From: Ferrovibrio sp046297595
GTDB taxonomy: Bacteria > Pseudomonadota > Alphaproteobacteria > Ferrovibrionales > Ferrovibrionaceae
Assembly: GCF_046297595.1 (NCBI RefSeq)
Contig: NZ_JBKBHT010000003.1
Span: 124,001 to 188,000 of the forward strand
Direction: 5' to 3'
Length of the DNA stretch: 64,000 nt
Shown here: piece by piece, positions 33,352-42,137 of the stretch
Layout of the letters: every line of letters starts with the position of its first letter
How positions within the stretch are numbered: position 1 is the first letter of the stretch
Program-made: the position numbers and the translations under genes
Notes under the pieces: generated by a model
Database searches by the model: none
The model's input: only the letters and a program-made list of their open reading frames with translations
Told to the model about the DNA's origin: nothing

Positions 33352-35124
33352 CTAGAACAGGAAATACCGCTGCGCCATGGCGAGCACTGAAGCCGGTTCG
33401 CAGGTCAGCAGCTGGCCGTCGGCGCGCACGACATAGGTTTCCGGGTCGACCTCGATCTTCGGCATGTAGGCGTTATGCACCATGTCGGCCTTGGTCACCT
33501 TGCGACAGCCCTTCACCGCCACCAGCGGGCGCTGCAGCCCGAATTTGGCCGCGATGCCATTGTCGATGCCGGCCTGGCTGACGAAGGTGAGGCTGGATTG
33601 CACCCTATTGCGGCCGAAACTGGCGAACATCGGGCGGTAATGCACCGGCTGCGGCGTGGGGATCGAGGCATTGGGATCGCCCATCGGCGCAGCCGCAATC
33701 GAGCCGCCCTTCAGCACCATGTCGGGCTTCACGCCGAAGAAGGCCGGCGACCAGATCACCAGGTCGGCGAACTTGCCGATCTTGACCGAGCCAATCTCGT
33801 GCGCCACGCCGTGGCTGAGCGCCGGGTTGATGGTGTATTTGGCGATGTAGCGCTTGGCGCGCAGATTGTCGTTGTCGCCCTTTTCCTCGGGCAGCCGGCC
33901 GCGCTGTTTCTTCATCTTGTCGGCGGTCTGCCAAGTGCGGATGATCACCTCGCCCACCCGGCCCATGGCCTGGCTGTCGGACGACATCATCGAGAAGGCG
34001 CCGAGATCATGCAGGATGTCTTCGGCGGCGATCGTCTCGCGCCGGATGCGGCTGTCGGCGAAAGCGACGTCTTCCGGAATCTTCTGATCCAGGTGGTGGC
34101 AGACCATCAGCATGTCGAGATGCTCGTCCACGGTGTTGACCGTGTAGGGCATGGTGGGATTGGTGGATGAGGGCAGCACATTGGCCAGGCCGGCGACGCG
34201 GATGATATCGGGTGCATGGCCGCCGCCGGCGCCTTCGGTATGGAAGGCGTGGATGGTGCGGTGTTTGAACGCCGCGATGGTGTCTTCCACGAAGCCGCTT
34301 TCGTTCAGCGTATCGGTGTGGATCGCCACCTGGATGTCATGCTGCTCGGCCACGTTCAGGCAGTTGTCGATGGCGGCCGGCGTGGTGCCCCAGTCCTCGT
34401 GCAGTTTCAGGCCGCAGACGCCGGCGGCGACCTGCTCGATAAGCGCATCCGGCAGGGCGGCGTTGCCCTTGCCCAGCAGGCCGATATTCATCGGAAATGC
34501 CTCGGCCGCCTGCAGCATGCGCATGATATGGAACGGGCCGGGCGTGCAGGTGGTGGCCGAGGTGCCGGCCGCCGGGCCGGTGCCGCCGCCCATCATGGTG
34601 GTGACGCCGGAATAGAGCGCTTCTTCGATTTGCTGCGGGCAGATGAAATGGATATGGGCGTCGAAGCCGCCGGCGGTGACGATCTTGCCCTCGCCCGCGA
34701 TGGCCTCGGTGCCGGGACCGATGACGATGTCGACGCCGGGCTGGATATCGGGGTTGCCGGCCTTGCCGATGCCGACGATACGGCCGTTTTTCAGCCCGAT
34801 ATCGGCCTTCACGATACCCCAGTGATCCAGGATCAGCGCGTTGGTGATCACGGTATCGACTGCGCCGGCGGCATTGGTGACCTGGCTCTGGCCCATGCCA
34901 TCGCGGATCACCTTGCCGCCGCCGAACTTCACTTCCTCGCCGTAGAGCGGCGTGTTGGCGGCATAACCGTCCGGATGGCCTTTGCTGGGCGCGTGGACCG
35001 GAGGCTGGGCGGTGAAATCCTTTTCCACCTCGATGATGATGTCGGTATCGGCCAGGCGGACCTTGTCGCCCAATGTGGGGCCATACATGCCGGCATAGGC
35101 GGAACGGGGAATACGGATCGCCAT
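33352..35124 (-). CDS. ureC: Urease subunit alpha with a 22-residue insertion
   Basis: Catalytic subunit, 590 aa, hydrolysing urea to ammonia and carbamate. Measured against the 567-residue Klebsiella enzyme from memory, the active site is intact: HIH (157/159), carbamylated Lys in GLKLHEDWG (240), HTDTLNESG (His 269), HTEGAGGGHAPD (His 295), flap Cys-His in MVCHHLD (342/343) and SSDSQAMGR (Asp 383). The extra length is a single insertion, residues 39-60, between KDFT and YGEEVKFGGG, plus one residue at the N-terminus. Confidence 0.97.
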   Translation of the reverse strand: MAIRIPRSAYAGMYGPTLGDKVRLADTDIIIEVEKDFTAQPPVHAPSKGHPDGYAANTPLYGEEVKFGGGKVIRDGMGQSQVTNAAGAVDTVITNALILDHWGIVKADIGLKNGRIVGIGKAGNPDIQPGVDIVIGPGTEAIAGEGKIVTAGGFDAHIHFICPQQIEEALYSGVTTMMGGGTGPAAGTSATTCTPGPFHIMRMLQAAEAFPMNIGLLGKGNAALPDALIEQVAAGVCGLKLHEDWGTTPAAIDNCLNVAEQHDIQVAIHTDTLNESGFVEDTIAAFKHRTIHAFHTEGAGGGHAPDIIRVAGLANVLPSSTNPTMPYTVNTVDEHLDMLMVCHHLDQKIPEDVAFADSRIRRETIAAEDILHDLGAFSMMSSDSQAMGRVGEVIIRTWQTADKMKKQRGRLPEEKGDNDNLRAKRYIAKYTINPALSHGVAHEIGSVKIGKFADLVIWSPAFFGVKPDMVLKGGSIAAAPMGDPNASIPTPQPVHYRPMFASFGRNRVQSSLTFVSQAGIDNGIAAKFGLQRPLVAVKGCRKVTKADMVHNAYMPKIEVDPETYVVRADGQLLTCEPASVLAMAQRYFLF

Positions 35125-35136
35125 GGCTGTTGCCCC

Positions 35137-35445
35137 TTACCTGACCGTGCCCATGATCGCGGCGCGGAAGCCGTAGACATTACGCTTGCCGGCATAGGCC
35201 ACCAGCGACACGGTCCTCGTCTGCCCCGGCTCGAAGCGCACCGCCGTGCCGGCCGGGATATCCAGCCGCATGCCACGGGCTTTATCTCTGTCGAATTGCA
35301 GCGCCGGGTTGGTTTCGAAGAAATGGTAATGGCTGCCGACCTGGATCGGGCGGTCGCCGGTATTGGCGACGTCGATGCTGACCGTCGGGCGGCCGGCATT
35401 CAGTTCAATCTCGCCGGGGGCCGTGATGATTTCGCCTGGGATCAT
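35137..35445 (-). CDS. ureB: Urease subunit beta
   Basis: 102 aa. Family-typical MIPGEIITAPGEIELNAGR, VGSHYHFFETNPAL and ETNPALQFDR through to NVYGFRAAIMG. Structural subunit of the trimer with UreA and UreC. 12 bases before ureC. Confidence 0.97.
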   Translation of the reverse strand: MIPGEIITAPGEIELNAGRPTVSIDVANTGDRPIQVGSHYHFFETNPALQFDRDKARGMRLDIPAGTAVRFEPGQTRTVSLVAYAGKRNVYGFRAAIMGTVR

Positions 35446-35458
35446 GCTGCGGCCTCCG

Positions 35459-35761
35459 TCAGCGGATCGGATTATGCACGGTCACCAGCTTGGTGCCGTC
35501 CGGGAAGGTGGCCTCCACCTGGATCTCGTGGATCATTTCGGCGATGCCGGGCATCACCTGGTCGCGGGTGATCACGCCGGCGCCGTCGCGCATCAGCTCG
35601 GCCACGGAGCGGCCGTCGCGCGCACCCTCCACCACATAATCGGTGATCAGCGCCACGGCCTCGGGGTGGTTCAGCTTCACCCCGCGCTCCAGCCGGCGGC
35701 GGGCGACCATGGCCGCCATGGCGACCAGCAATTTATCCTTCTCGCGGGGCGTGAGATTCAT
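35459..35761 (-). CDS. ureA: Urease subunit gamma
   Basis: 100 aa. MNLTPREKDKLLVAMAAMVA start, VKLNHPEAVALITDYVVEGARDG and EVEATFPDGTKLVTVHNPI match UreA. 13 bases before ureB and 29 bases after urtE. Confidence 0.97.
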   Translation of the reverse strand: MNLTPREKDKLLVAMAAMVARRRLERGVKLNHPEAVALITDYVVEGARDGRSVAELMRDGAGVITRDQVMPGIAEMIHEIQVEATFPDGTKLVTVHNPIR

Positions 35762-35790
35762 GCCGCGTCGCTCCCCCAGGCAGACTGAAT

Positions 35791-36486
35791 TCAGACGGTA
35801 AGATAGCGGCGGACGTCGTCGCCTTCCAGCCGGGAAGCGTCGCCTTCGACCACGACTTCGCCGCGCTGGAGCAGGATGAAGCGGTCGGCCAGGGCCTTGG
35901 CGAAGTCGAAATACTGCTCGACCAGCACGATGGCCATGGTGCCGCGGTCGGCCAGGCTGCGGATCACCCTGCCGATATCCTTGATGATCGAGGGCTGGAT
36001 GCCCTCGGTCGGTTCGTCCAACAGCAGCAGCCGGGGACGCGTGACCAGGGCCCGCGCGATCGCCAGCTGCTGCTGCTGTCCCCCCGAAAGATCGCCGCCG
36101 CGGCGGTTGCGCATCTCGTGCAGCACCGGGAACAGGGCAAAAATCTCGTCGTCGATGCTGCGTTCGCCCCGGGGCAAGGGTGCCAGCCCGGTCTCCAAGT
36201 TTTCGTAGACCGTGAGGCGCGGGAAGATTTCGCGGCCCTGCGGCACCATGGCGATGCCGCGCCGGGCCCGTTCATGGGGTTTCAGCCCGACGATGTCCTC
36301 GCCTTCCCACAGGATGGCGCCGCTGCGCACGCCCTGCAGGCCGACCAGGGCGCGCATCAGCGAGGTCTTGCCCACGCCGTTGCGGCCCAGCACGCAGGTG
36401 ATCTTGCCCGCTTCGGCCGTCAGTGCCACATCGCGCAGGGCATGGCTGGCGCCGTAATAGAGATTCAGTCCTTCGGCTTTCAGCAT
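35791..36486 (-). CDS. urtE: Urea ABC transporter ATP-binding protein UrtE
   Basis: 231 aa, LivF-like. Walker A GRNGVGKT near residue 34, signature LSGGQQQQLAIARAL, Walker B LLLLDEPTEGIQPS. The EPTEGIQPSII segment is typical of UrtE. Last transporter gene before ureABC. Confidence 0.95.
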   Translation of the reverse strand: MLKAEGLNLYYGASHALRDVALTAEAGKITCVLGRNGVGKTSLMRALVGLQGVRSGAILWEGEDIVGLKPHERARRGIAMVPQGREIFPRLTVYENLETGLAPLPRGERSIDDEIFALFPVLHEMRNRRGGDLSGGQQQQLAIARALVTRPRLLLLDEPTEGIQPSIIKDIGRVIRSLADRGTMAIVLVEQYFDFAKALADRFILLQRGEVVVEGDASRLEGDDVRRYLTV

Positions 36487-36490
36487 GAGA

Positions 36491-37318
36491 TCAGCGCCCC
36501 AGATAGACTTCGATCACGCGCGGATCGTTCTGCACATGATCGACGCTGCCTTCCGACAGCACGCTGCCCTCGTGCAGCACGGTGACACGCGCGCCGAGGT
36601 CGCGCACGAATTCCATGTCGTGCTCCACCACCACCAGGGTCCGTTCGCCTTTCAGCGACAGGATCAGCTCGGCGGTCTGCTTGGTTTCGGCATCGGTCAT
36701 GCCGGCCACCGGCTCATCCAGCAGGATGAGCTGGGTGTCCTGCACCAGCAGCATGCCGATCTCGAGCCACTGTTTCTGGCCATGGCTGAGTGCACCGGCG
36801 GAATCGCGCAGCCTGGCGGCCATCCCCACCGTATCCAGCGCCCAGGCGATGCGGTCGAGCGCTTCCGAGTCCAGCCGTGCCGTGAGCGTGCGGAAGGAAC
36901 CGCGCGGCGCCTTCAGCGCGAGTTCGAAATTCTCGAACACGGTGAGATTCTCGAACACCGTGGGCTTTTGGAATTTGCGGCCGATGCCGAGATTGGCGAT
37001 TTCGGTCTCGTCCAGCTTGGTCAGGTCGATGCGGCCGGCGAACAAAACCTCACCCTCGTCGGGCCGGGTCTTGCCGGTGATGATGTCCATCATCGTGGTC
37101 TTGCCGGCACCGTTCGGGCCGATGATGGTGCGCAACTCGCCCGGCGCCACCATCAGGGCCAGGTTGTTGATCGCCCTGAAGCCATCGAAGGAGACGGTGA
37201 CGCCATCGAGATAAAGCTGGGTATCCGAGACGCGCGGCTTGTGCACCACGTCGGGCGCAATGCCCGCGGTGGCGGGTTCGAGCAGCGGCGTGGGTTGCGG
37301 CATGGCGGGGCGCATCAT
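36491..37318 (-). CDS. urtD: Urea ABC transporter ATP-binding protein UrtD
   Basis: 275 aa, LivG-like. An N-terminal Pro-rich leader of about 30 residues precedes the ATPase core with GPNGAGKT near residue 68, LSHGQKQWLEIGMLL (signature) and LILLDEPVAGMTD. LSHGQKQWLEIGMLL is characteristic of UrtD. Start overlaps the urtC stop by 4 bases. Confidence 0.95.
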   Translation of the reverse strand: MMRPAMPQPTPLLEPATAGIAPDVVHKPRVSDTQLYLDGVTVSFDGFRAINNLALMVAPGELRTIIGPNGAGKTTMMDIITGKTRPDEGEVLFAGRIDLTKLDETEIANLGIGRKFQKPTVFENLTVFENFELALKAPRGSFRTLTARLDSEALDRIAWALDTVGMAARLRDSAGALSHGQKQWLEIGMLLVQDTQLILLDEPVAGMTDAETKQTAELILSLKGERTLVVVEHDMEFVRDLGARVTVLHEGSVLSEGSVDHVQNDPRVIEVYLGR

Positions 37319-38490
37319 TCAGCCGCCTTTCCGGTTGGCGCAGTCGACTGATAGCTGCGCCGCTCGGCGCGCCAGGCCTGCCACTGGCCGACCAGGCCGA
37401 CGATGCCCTTGGGAAACAGCAGCGTGGAAGCGACGAACAGGGCGCCCAGCACGAACAGCCAGAGTTCGGGCGCGGCGCCGGTGAGCCAGGTCTTGACCAG
37501 GTTGATCAGCACGCCGCCGAGGACGGCGCCATAGAGCGTACCGCGACCGCCAACCGCCACCCAGATGGCGATCTCGATGGAATTGGCCGGCGAGAATTCC
37601 GATGGATTGATGATGCCGACCTGCGGCACATAAAGCGCGCCGGCCAGGCCGGCGAGCAGAGCCGAAAGCACGAAGGCGAACAGCTTGGCCGAGGTGGGCG
37701 AATAACCGAGGAAGCGCACCCGGCTTTCGGCATCGCGCACCGCCAGCAGCACGCGGCCGAGCTTGGAGCGGGTGACGAACCGGCAGAGCAGGAAGCACAG
37801 GCCGAGGCTGAGCACCGATGCCACATACAGCCCGATGCGGGTTTCCGGCGCCTGCACCGAAAAGCCCAGAATGTCCTTGAAATCGGTCAGGCCGTTATTG
37901 CCGCCGAAGCCCATGTCGTTGCGGAAGAAGGCGAGCAACAGGGCGAAGGTCATCGCCTGAGTGACGATGGAGATATAGACGCCGGTGACGCGGCTGCGGA
38001 AAGCGAACCAGCCCAGCACCAGCGCCAGCAGGCCCGGCACCAGGAACACCATCAGCAGCGCGAAGGGGAAACTGTCGAAGCCATACCAGTACCAGGGCAG
38101 TTCCTTCCAGTTCAGGAAGACCATGAAGTCCGGCAGCTCAGGATGACCATAAACACCCCGCGTGCCGATCTGGCGCATCAGGTACATGCCCATGGCATAG
38201 CCGCCAAGCGCGAAGAAAGCGCCATGGCCCAGGCTGAGGATGCCGGCATAGCCCCAGACCAGATCGAGGCTGAGCGCCAGGATGGCGTAGCAGGCGTATT
38301 TGCCGAGCAGCGGAATCAGATAGCCCGGCAGGTGCAAGGCCGATCCGGAGGCCGGCAGCAGGTTCAGCAGCGGCACCAGTACGATCAGCACGAAACCGAT
38401 GCCAAGGAAAACCGCCCAGCCGCGCCGGTCGAGCAAAGGCTTGGGCTGCGCGAGCGTTTTTAAATCCTCATGCCCGGTCTTGTTAAGCAT
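37315..38490 (-). CDS. urtC: Urea ABC transporter permease UrtC
   Basis: 391 aa, LivM-like, with about 10 hydrophobic helices. GYAGILSLGHGAFFALGGYAMGMYL and the Urt-specific PDFMVFLNWKELPWYWYGF confirm UrtC. ATG at 38490 chosen; it overlaps urtB by 8 bases. Confidence 0.95.
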   Translation of the reverse strand: MLNKTGHEDLKTLAQPKPLLDRRGWAVFLGIGFVLIVLVPLLNLLPASGSALHLPGYLIPLLGKYACYAILALSLDLVWGYAGILSLGHGAFFALGGYAMGMYLMRQIGTRGVYGHPELPDFMVFLNWKELPWYWYGFDSFPFALLMVFLVPGLLALVLGWFAFRSRVTGVYISIVTQAMTFALLLAFFRNDMGFGGNNGLTDFKDILGFSVQAPETRIGLYVASVLSLGLCFLLCRFVTRSKLGRVLLAVRDAESRVRFLGYSPTSAKLFAFVLSALLAGLAGALYVPQVGIINPSEFSPANSIEIAIWVAVGGRGTLYGAVLGGVLINLVKTWLTGAAPELWLFVLGALFVASTLLFPKGIVGLVGQWQAWRAERRSYQSTAPTGKAAE

Positions 38491-40414
38491 CGGCGGAGCG
38501 CCCCTTGGCCGCGAACAGCCCGCGCGGGCGTTTCTGGATGAACAGGATGATGCAGACCAGAACGACCACCTTGCCCAGCACCGCGCCGGCCACCGGCTCG
38601 AGCAGCTTGTTGACCACACCGAGCGTGAGCGCGCCGACCAGCGTCCCCATCAGGTTGCCGACGCCGCCGAAGACGACGACCAGGAAACTGTCGACGATGT
38701 AGATGGTGCCGAGATTGGGCGAGACATTGCCGATCTGGCTCAAGGCCACGCCGGCCATGCCGGCGATGCCCGAGCCCAGGCCGAAGGTGAGCGCGTCGAT
38801 GCGCGCCGTCGGAATGCCCATCACATCGGCCATGGCGCGGTTCTGCGTCACGGCACGCATATGCAGGCCGAAGCTGGTCCTGCGCAGGATCAGCGCGATC
38901 AGGCCCAGCACAGCGAAACAGAAGATGATGATGTAGATGCGATTCCAGGTGATGGCGAAGCCGCCGGCCAGTTCCAACGCGCCGGTCATCCATTCCGGAT
39001 TGGCGACTTCCTTGTTGGGCGCGCCGAAGATGGCGCGCACCGCCTGCTGCAGGATCAGGCTGATGCCCCAGGTGGCCAGCATGGTTTCCAGCGGCCGGCC
39101 GTAGAGGAAACGGATTACGCCGCGCTCCAGCGCGATGCCGACCAGGGCCGCCACCAGGAAGGCCATCGGCAGGGCCGCGACCAGATAGGCGCCGATCCAG
39201 GCGGGCGGCAAGAAAGCGCGGAAGATTTCCTGCGTCACATAGGCCGAGTAGGCGCCCAGCATGATCATCTCGCCATGGGCCATGTTGATGATGCCCATGA
39301 CGCCGAACGTGATCGCCAGTCCGACGGCGGCCAGCAGCAGCACCGAACCGAGCGAGATGCCCTGCACCAGATTTTCGGCATACCCATAGAGTTGCAACTT
39401 AAACTGCAGCTTGTCGAACGCGGCGTTCAGCGCCGCCTTGACGTCGGGCTCGCTTTCCTGACTCAGGCGCGCCTGCAGCATGGCCCGCACGCGCAGGTTG
39501 GACGAACCGCCCAGCACCTGAATCGCCTGCAGACGCCTGACCTTGTCGGCATCGGCCAGATCGACGGCGGCAAGGGTGAGCGCCATGGCGGATTTTGCGC
39601 TGCCGCTGGTTTCTTTTGCATAGGCCTCGCGCAGCAGCGCGACGGCCTCCGGCGTGGCGTTATCCAGCAGGGCATTGGCGGCGGCCCGGCGCTGTGCCGG
39701 ATCGGGGCTGGACAGGCCCAGCCGGCCGACCGCCTCGCGCAGCACGTTGCGCAGGTTGTTGTTGACGAAGATCACGTCCAGTTCGCCCGGCGCGACGATG
39801 CCGAGCTTTTCCTGGGCGACGGGATCGGTGAGCGCCACGTCGTTGCCGCTGGCATTGCCGATCACGACGGCCCCGTCGTTTTTGCGCAGGAACAGCCGGC
39901 CATCGGCCAGCGCCTGGAAGACCGGGATGGCACGCGGATCGGCCAGCGCGGTGAGCGCATCGATGGCCTTCGCCTTGTCGGAGAAACTGTCGGCCTTCAG
40001 CGCGGCCACGGCGCCGGCGAAATCCAGCGGGCCGCTTGCCTTCGTTGCCCCGGCATCACCCAGCAGGGCGCGCGCATCGTCGGGCAACGTTATGGCCTGC
40101 AACTCTTCCGGTTTGGCCATGTCCTCGATGTCGCCGGTGGCGGCATTGGTGACGACGATCATTTCGCCGTCCTTCTCGCCGATCACCACGGCATTGTCGG
40201 CCAGCCGCAGATAGAGATTGCCTTGGGCCAGCGCGGCCAGCGCGGCCTTGGCCTTGTCGTCATCACTGGCGGTGAGCGCGGCGATGGCAGGCTTGGGATC
40301 GCTCTCGGCCAGACCGACCAGGGTATCGGCCAGATCCTGGGCATGGGCCGGACGCATCGCGACCAGCAACGCCAGCATCAGCGCGACCAATAGAATGGGC
40401 AGGAAACGGTTCAT
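38483..40414 (-). CDS. urtB: Urea ABC transporter permease UrtB with large N-terminal domain
   Basis: 643 aa. A signal peptide (to about residue 26, PAHAQ) and a periplasmic region of about 300 residues precede the LivH-like permease (GSVLLLAAVGLAITFGVMGIINMAHGE from about residue 352). The periplasmic part holds a duplicated unit (ALAQGNLYLRLADNAVVIG and ALADGRLFLRKNDGAVVIG) and HEAT-like helices. Similar long N-termini are common in proteobacterial UrtB; the duplication is visible here directly. Confidence 0.94.
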   Translation of the reverse strand: MNRFLPILLVALMLALLVAMRPAHAQDLADTLVGLAESDPKPAIAALTASDDDKAKAALAALAQGNLYLRLADNAVVIGEKDGEMIVVTNAATGDIEDMAKPEELQAITLPDDARALLGDAGATKASGPLDFAGAVAALKADSFSDKAKAIDALTALADPRAIPVFQALADGRLFLRKNDGAVVIGNASGNDVALTDPVAQEKLGIVAPGELDVIFVNNNLRNVLREAVGRLGLSSPDPAQRRAAANALLDNATPEAVALLREAYAKETSGSAKSAMALTLAAVDLADADKVRRLQAIQVLGGSSNLRVRAMLQARLSQESEPDVKAALNAAFDKLQFKLQLYGYAENLVQGISLGSVLLLAAVGLAITFGVMGIINMAHGEMIMLGAYSAYVTQEIFRAFLPPAWIGAYLVAALPMAFLVAALVGIALERGVIRFLYGRPLETMLATWGISLILQQAVRAIFGAPNKEVANPEWMTGALELAGGFAITWNRIYIIIFCFAVLGLIALILRRTSFGLHMRAVTQNRAMADVMGIPTARIDALTFGLGSGIAGMAGVALSQIGNVSPNLGTIYIVDSFLVVVFGGVGNLMGTLVGALTLGVVNKLLEPVAGAVLGKVVVLVCIILFIQKRPRGLFAAKGRSADA

Positions 40415-40568
40415 CGGCACCAGACGCTCTGCGAGATTTGAAGACGGGACGGTTTTTATCGTTGTTCTGGTGATGCAGTCGGTGGCGGTGCCGGCCCCTT
40501 CCCGCGTCTCGGGACGGAGGAGGGGGCCGGTCGCCATCAGGTCAACGTCGCACTCAGTTGGGTCGCGC

Positions 40569-41861
40569 TCAGTTGGTCAGCGCCGCGTATTTCGGCTTCT
40601 CGCAGTTGCCGCAGACCCACGGGAAGGTCCAGTCGGCCGTCAGCTTGGCGCTTTCCGGGATGTATTTCGACCAGGCATCGGCCTTCACCGGACCCTTGGT
40701 CTGCCAGACGATGTTGAACTGGCCATCCGGGCGGATTTCGCCGATCATCACCGGCTTGGACAGGTGATGGTTGGTGTTCATCACGGCCGTGAAGCCCGAC
40801 GGCGCCTTGACCTTCTGGCCATACATGGCCTGGCGCACGGCATCCACGTTGGTGGTGCCGGCCTGGGCAACGGCCTGCGCCCACATCTTGAAGCCGATAT
40901 AGGTGGCTTCCATCGGATCGTTGGTGACGCGCTTGTCGTTCTTGATGAAGGTCTTCCACTGCTTGATGAAAGCGTCGTTGACCGGGTTCTTCACCGACTG
41001 GAAGTAGTTCCAGGCGGCCAGGTGACCGACCAGGTTCTTGGTGTCGATGCCGGCCAGTTCTTCCTCGCCGACCGAGAAGGCCACCACCGGGATGTCGGAG
41101 GCCTTGATGCCCGCGTTGGCCAGCTCCTTGTAGAACGGCACGTTGGCATCGCCGTTGATGGTGGAGACCACGGCGGTCTTCTTGCCGGCCGAGGCGAACT
41201 TCTTGATGTCCGCCACGATGGTCTGCCAGTCACTGTGACCAAACGGCGTGTAGTTGATCATGATGTCTTCCTGCTTCACGCCTTTCGACTTCAGGAAGGC
41301 CTCAAGAATCTTGTTGGTGGTGCGCGGATAGACGTAGTCGGTGCCGGCCAGCACCCAGCGCTTCACCTCGCCGCCTTCCTTGCCCATCAGGTATTCCACC
41401 GCCGGGATGGCCTGCTGGTTCGGCGCGGCGCCGGTGTAGAAGACGTTCTTCGAGCTTTCCTCGCCCTCATACTGGACGGGGTAGAACAGCATGCTGTTCA
41501 GTTCCTCGAAAACCGGCAGCACGGATTTGCGCGACACCGAGGTCCAGCAGCCGAACACTACCGCGACCTTTTCCTTCGAGATCAGCTCGCGCGCCTTTTC
41601 GGCAAAGAGCGGCCAGTTGGAAGCCGGATCGACCACCACCGCCTCGACCTTCTTGCCGAGCAGGCCGCCCTTCTTGTTGATGTCGTCGACCATCATCAGG
41701 ACGGTGTCCTTCAGGGTCGTCTCCGAGATCGCCATGGTGCCGGACAGCGAATGCAGGACGCCGACCTTGATCGTGTCCTGCGCCAAGGCGCCCTGGCTGC
41801 CGAAGGCGGCCGCCCCAAGCATCGCGCCTGCTGCGGCCATGGTCCGCATGAATTTGCTCAT
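40569..41861 (-). CDS. urtA: Urea ABC transporter substrate-binding protein UrtA
   Basis: 430 aa. Signal peptide to about residue 28 (GALAQ), then a type I periplasmic binding fold: IKVGVLHSLSGTMAISE, VVFGCWTSVSRKSVLPVFEE, MLFYPVQYEGEESS, FSVGEEEL. Start ATG 41861 has AGGAGAGGAAGAG upstream. It is preceded by a sigma-54 promoter about 65 bases upstream. A pair of Cys near the C-terminus (WVCGNCEKP) is typical. Confidence 0.96.
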   Translation of the reverse strand: MSKFMRTMAAAGAMLGAAAFGSQGALAQDTIKVGVLHSLSGTMAISETTLKDTVLMMVDDINKKGGLLGKKVEAVVVDPASNWPLFAEKARELISKEKVAVVFGCWTSVSRKSVLPVFEELNSMLFYPVQYEGEESSKNVFYTGAAPNQQAIPAVEYLMGKEGGEVKRWVLAGTDYVYPRTTNKILEAFLKSKGVKQEDIMINYTPFGHSDWQTIVADIKKFASAGKKTAVVSTINGDANVPFYKELANAGIKASDIPVVAFSVGEEELAGIDTKNLVGHLAAWNYFQSVKNPVNDAFIKQWKTFIKNDKRVTNDPMEATYIGFKMWAQAVAQAGTTNVDAVRQAMYGQKVKAPSGFTAVMNTNHHLSKPVMIGEIRPDGQFNIVWQTKGPVKADAWSKYIPESAKLTADWTFPWVCGNCEKPKYAALTN

Positions 41862-41922
41862 TCTCTTCCTCTCCTGCTTTGGGTCTGGCCCCCCCATGGG
41901 CTCAGCCGCACAGGTCAGGAAT

Positions 41923-41939
41923 GGCAAGGAGCGTGCCAA
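41923..41939 (-). promoter_or_regulatory. Sigma-54 promoter of urtA
   Basis: On the minus strand the sequence reads TTGGCACG-CTCC-TTGCC, against the sigma-54 consensus TTGGCACG-N4-TTGC(A/T); only the last base departs. The GG (-24) and GC (-12) spacing is right, and the predicted start near 41912 leaves a 5' leader of about 50 bases. This fits control of urea uptake by nitrogen limitation through NtrC. No clear NtrC site (GCAC-N-GTGC) was found upstream. Confidence 0.85.
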
Positions 41940-42080
41940 GGCCGGAATGCCGTGAGGGCATGATCCGATACCCCCGGTAATGCGCTGATTCCGCGCTGCA
42001 ATATGACAAACACCATGCTGGAGATGGATTACTACCGCGGTGATTCTACAGCGATCTTGTGAACTACTTCGCCGCGCGTA

Positions 42081-42119
42081 AGCCTAAATTTTAGGCTAAT
42101 AATGCCTAAAAACAGGCAT
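42081..42119. promoter_or_regulatory. Two adjacent palindromes with shared half-sites between ureD and urtA
   Basis: AGCCTAAA-T-TTTAGGCT (42081-42097, perfect 8-bp arms) and ATGCCT-AAAAAC-AGGCAT (42102-42119, perfect 6-bp arms). They share GCCTAAA/AGGC half-sites and are AT-rich in a GC-rich region. Placed 19 bases after the ureD stop and about 140 bases before the sigma-54 site, they may be an operator or an enhancer site for urtA, or a transcript end for ureD. Confidence 0.55.
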
Positions 42120-42137
42120 AGATTAAATTAGAGGCAA

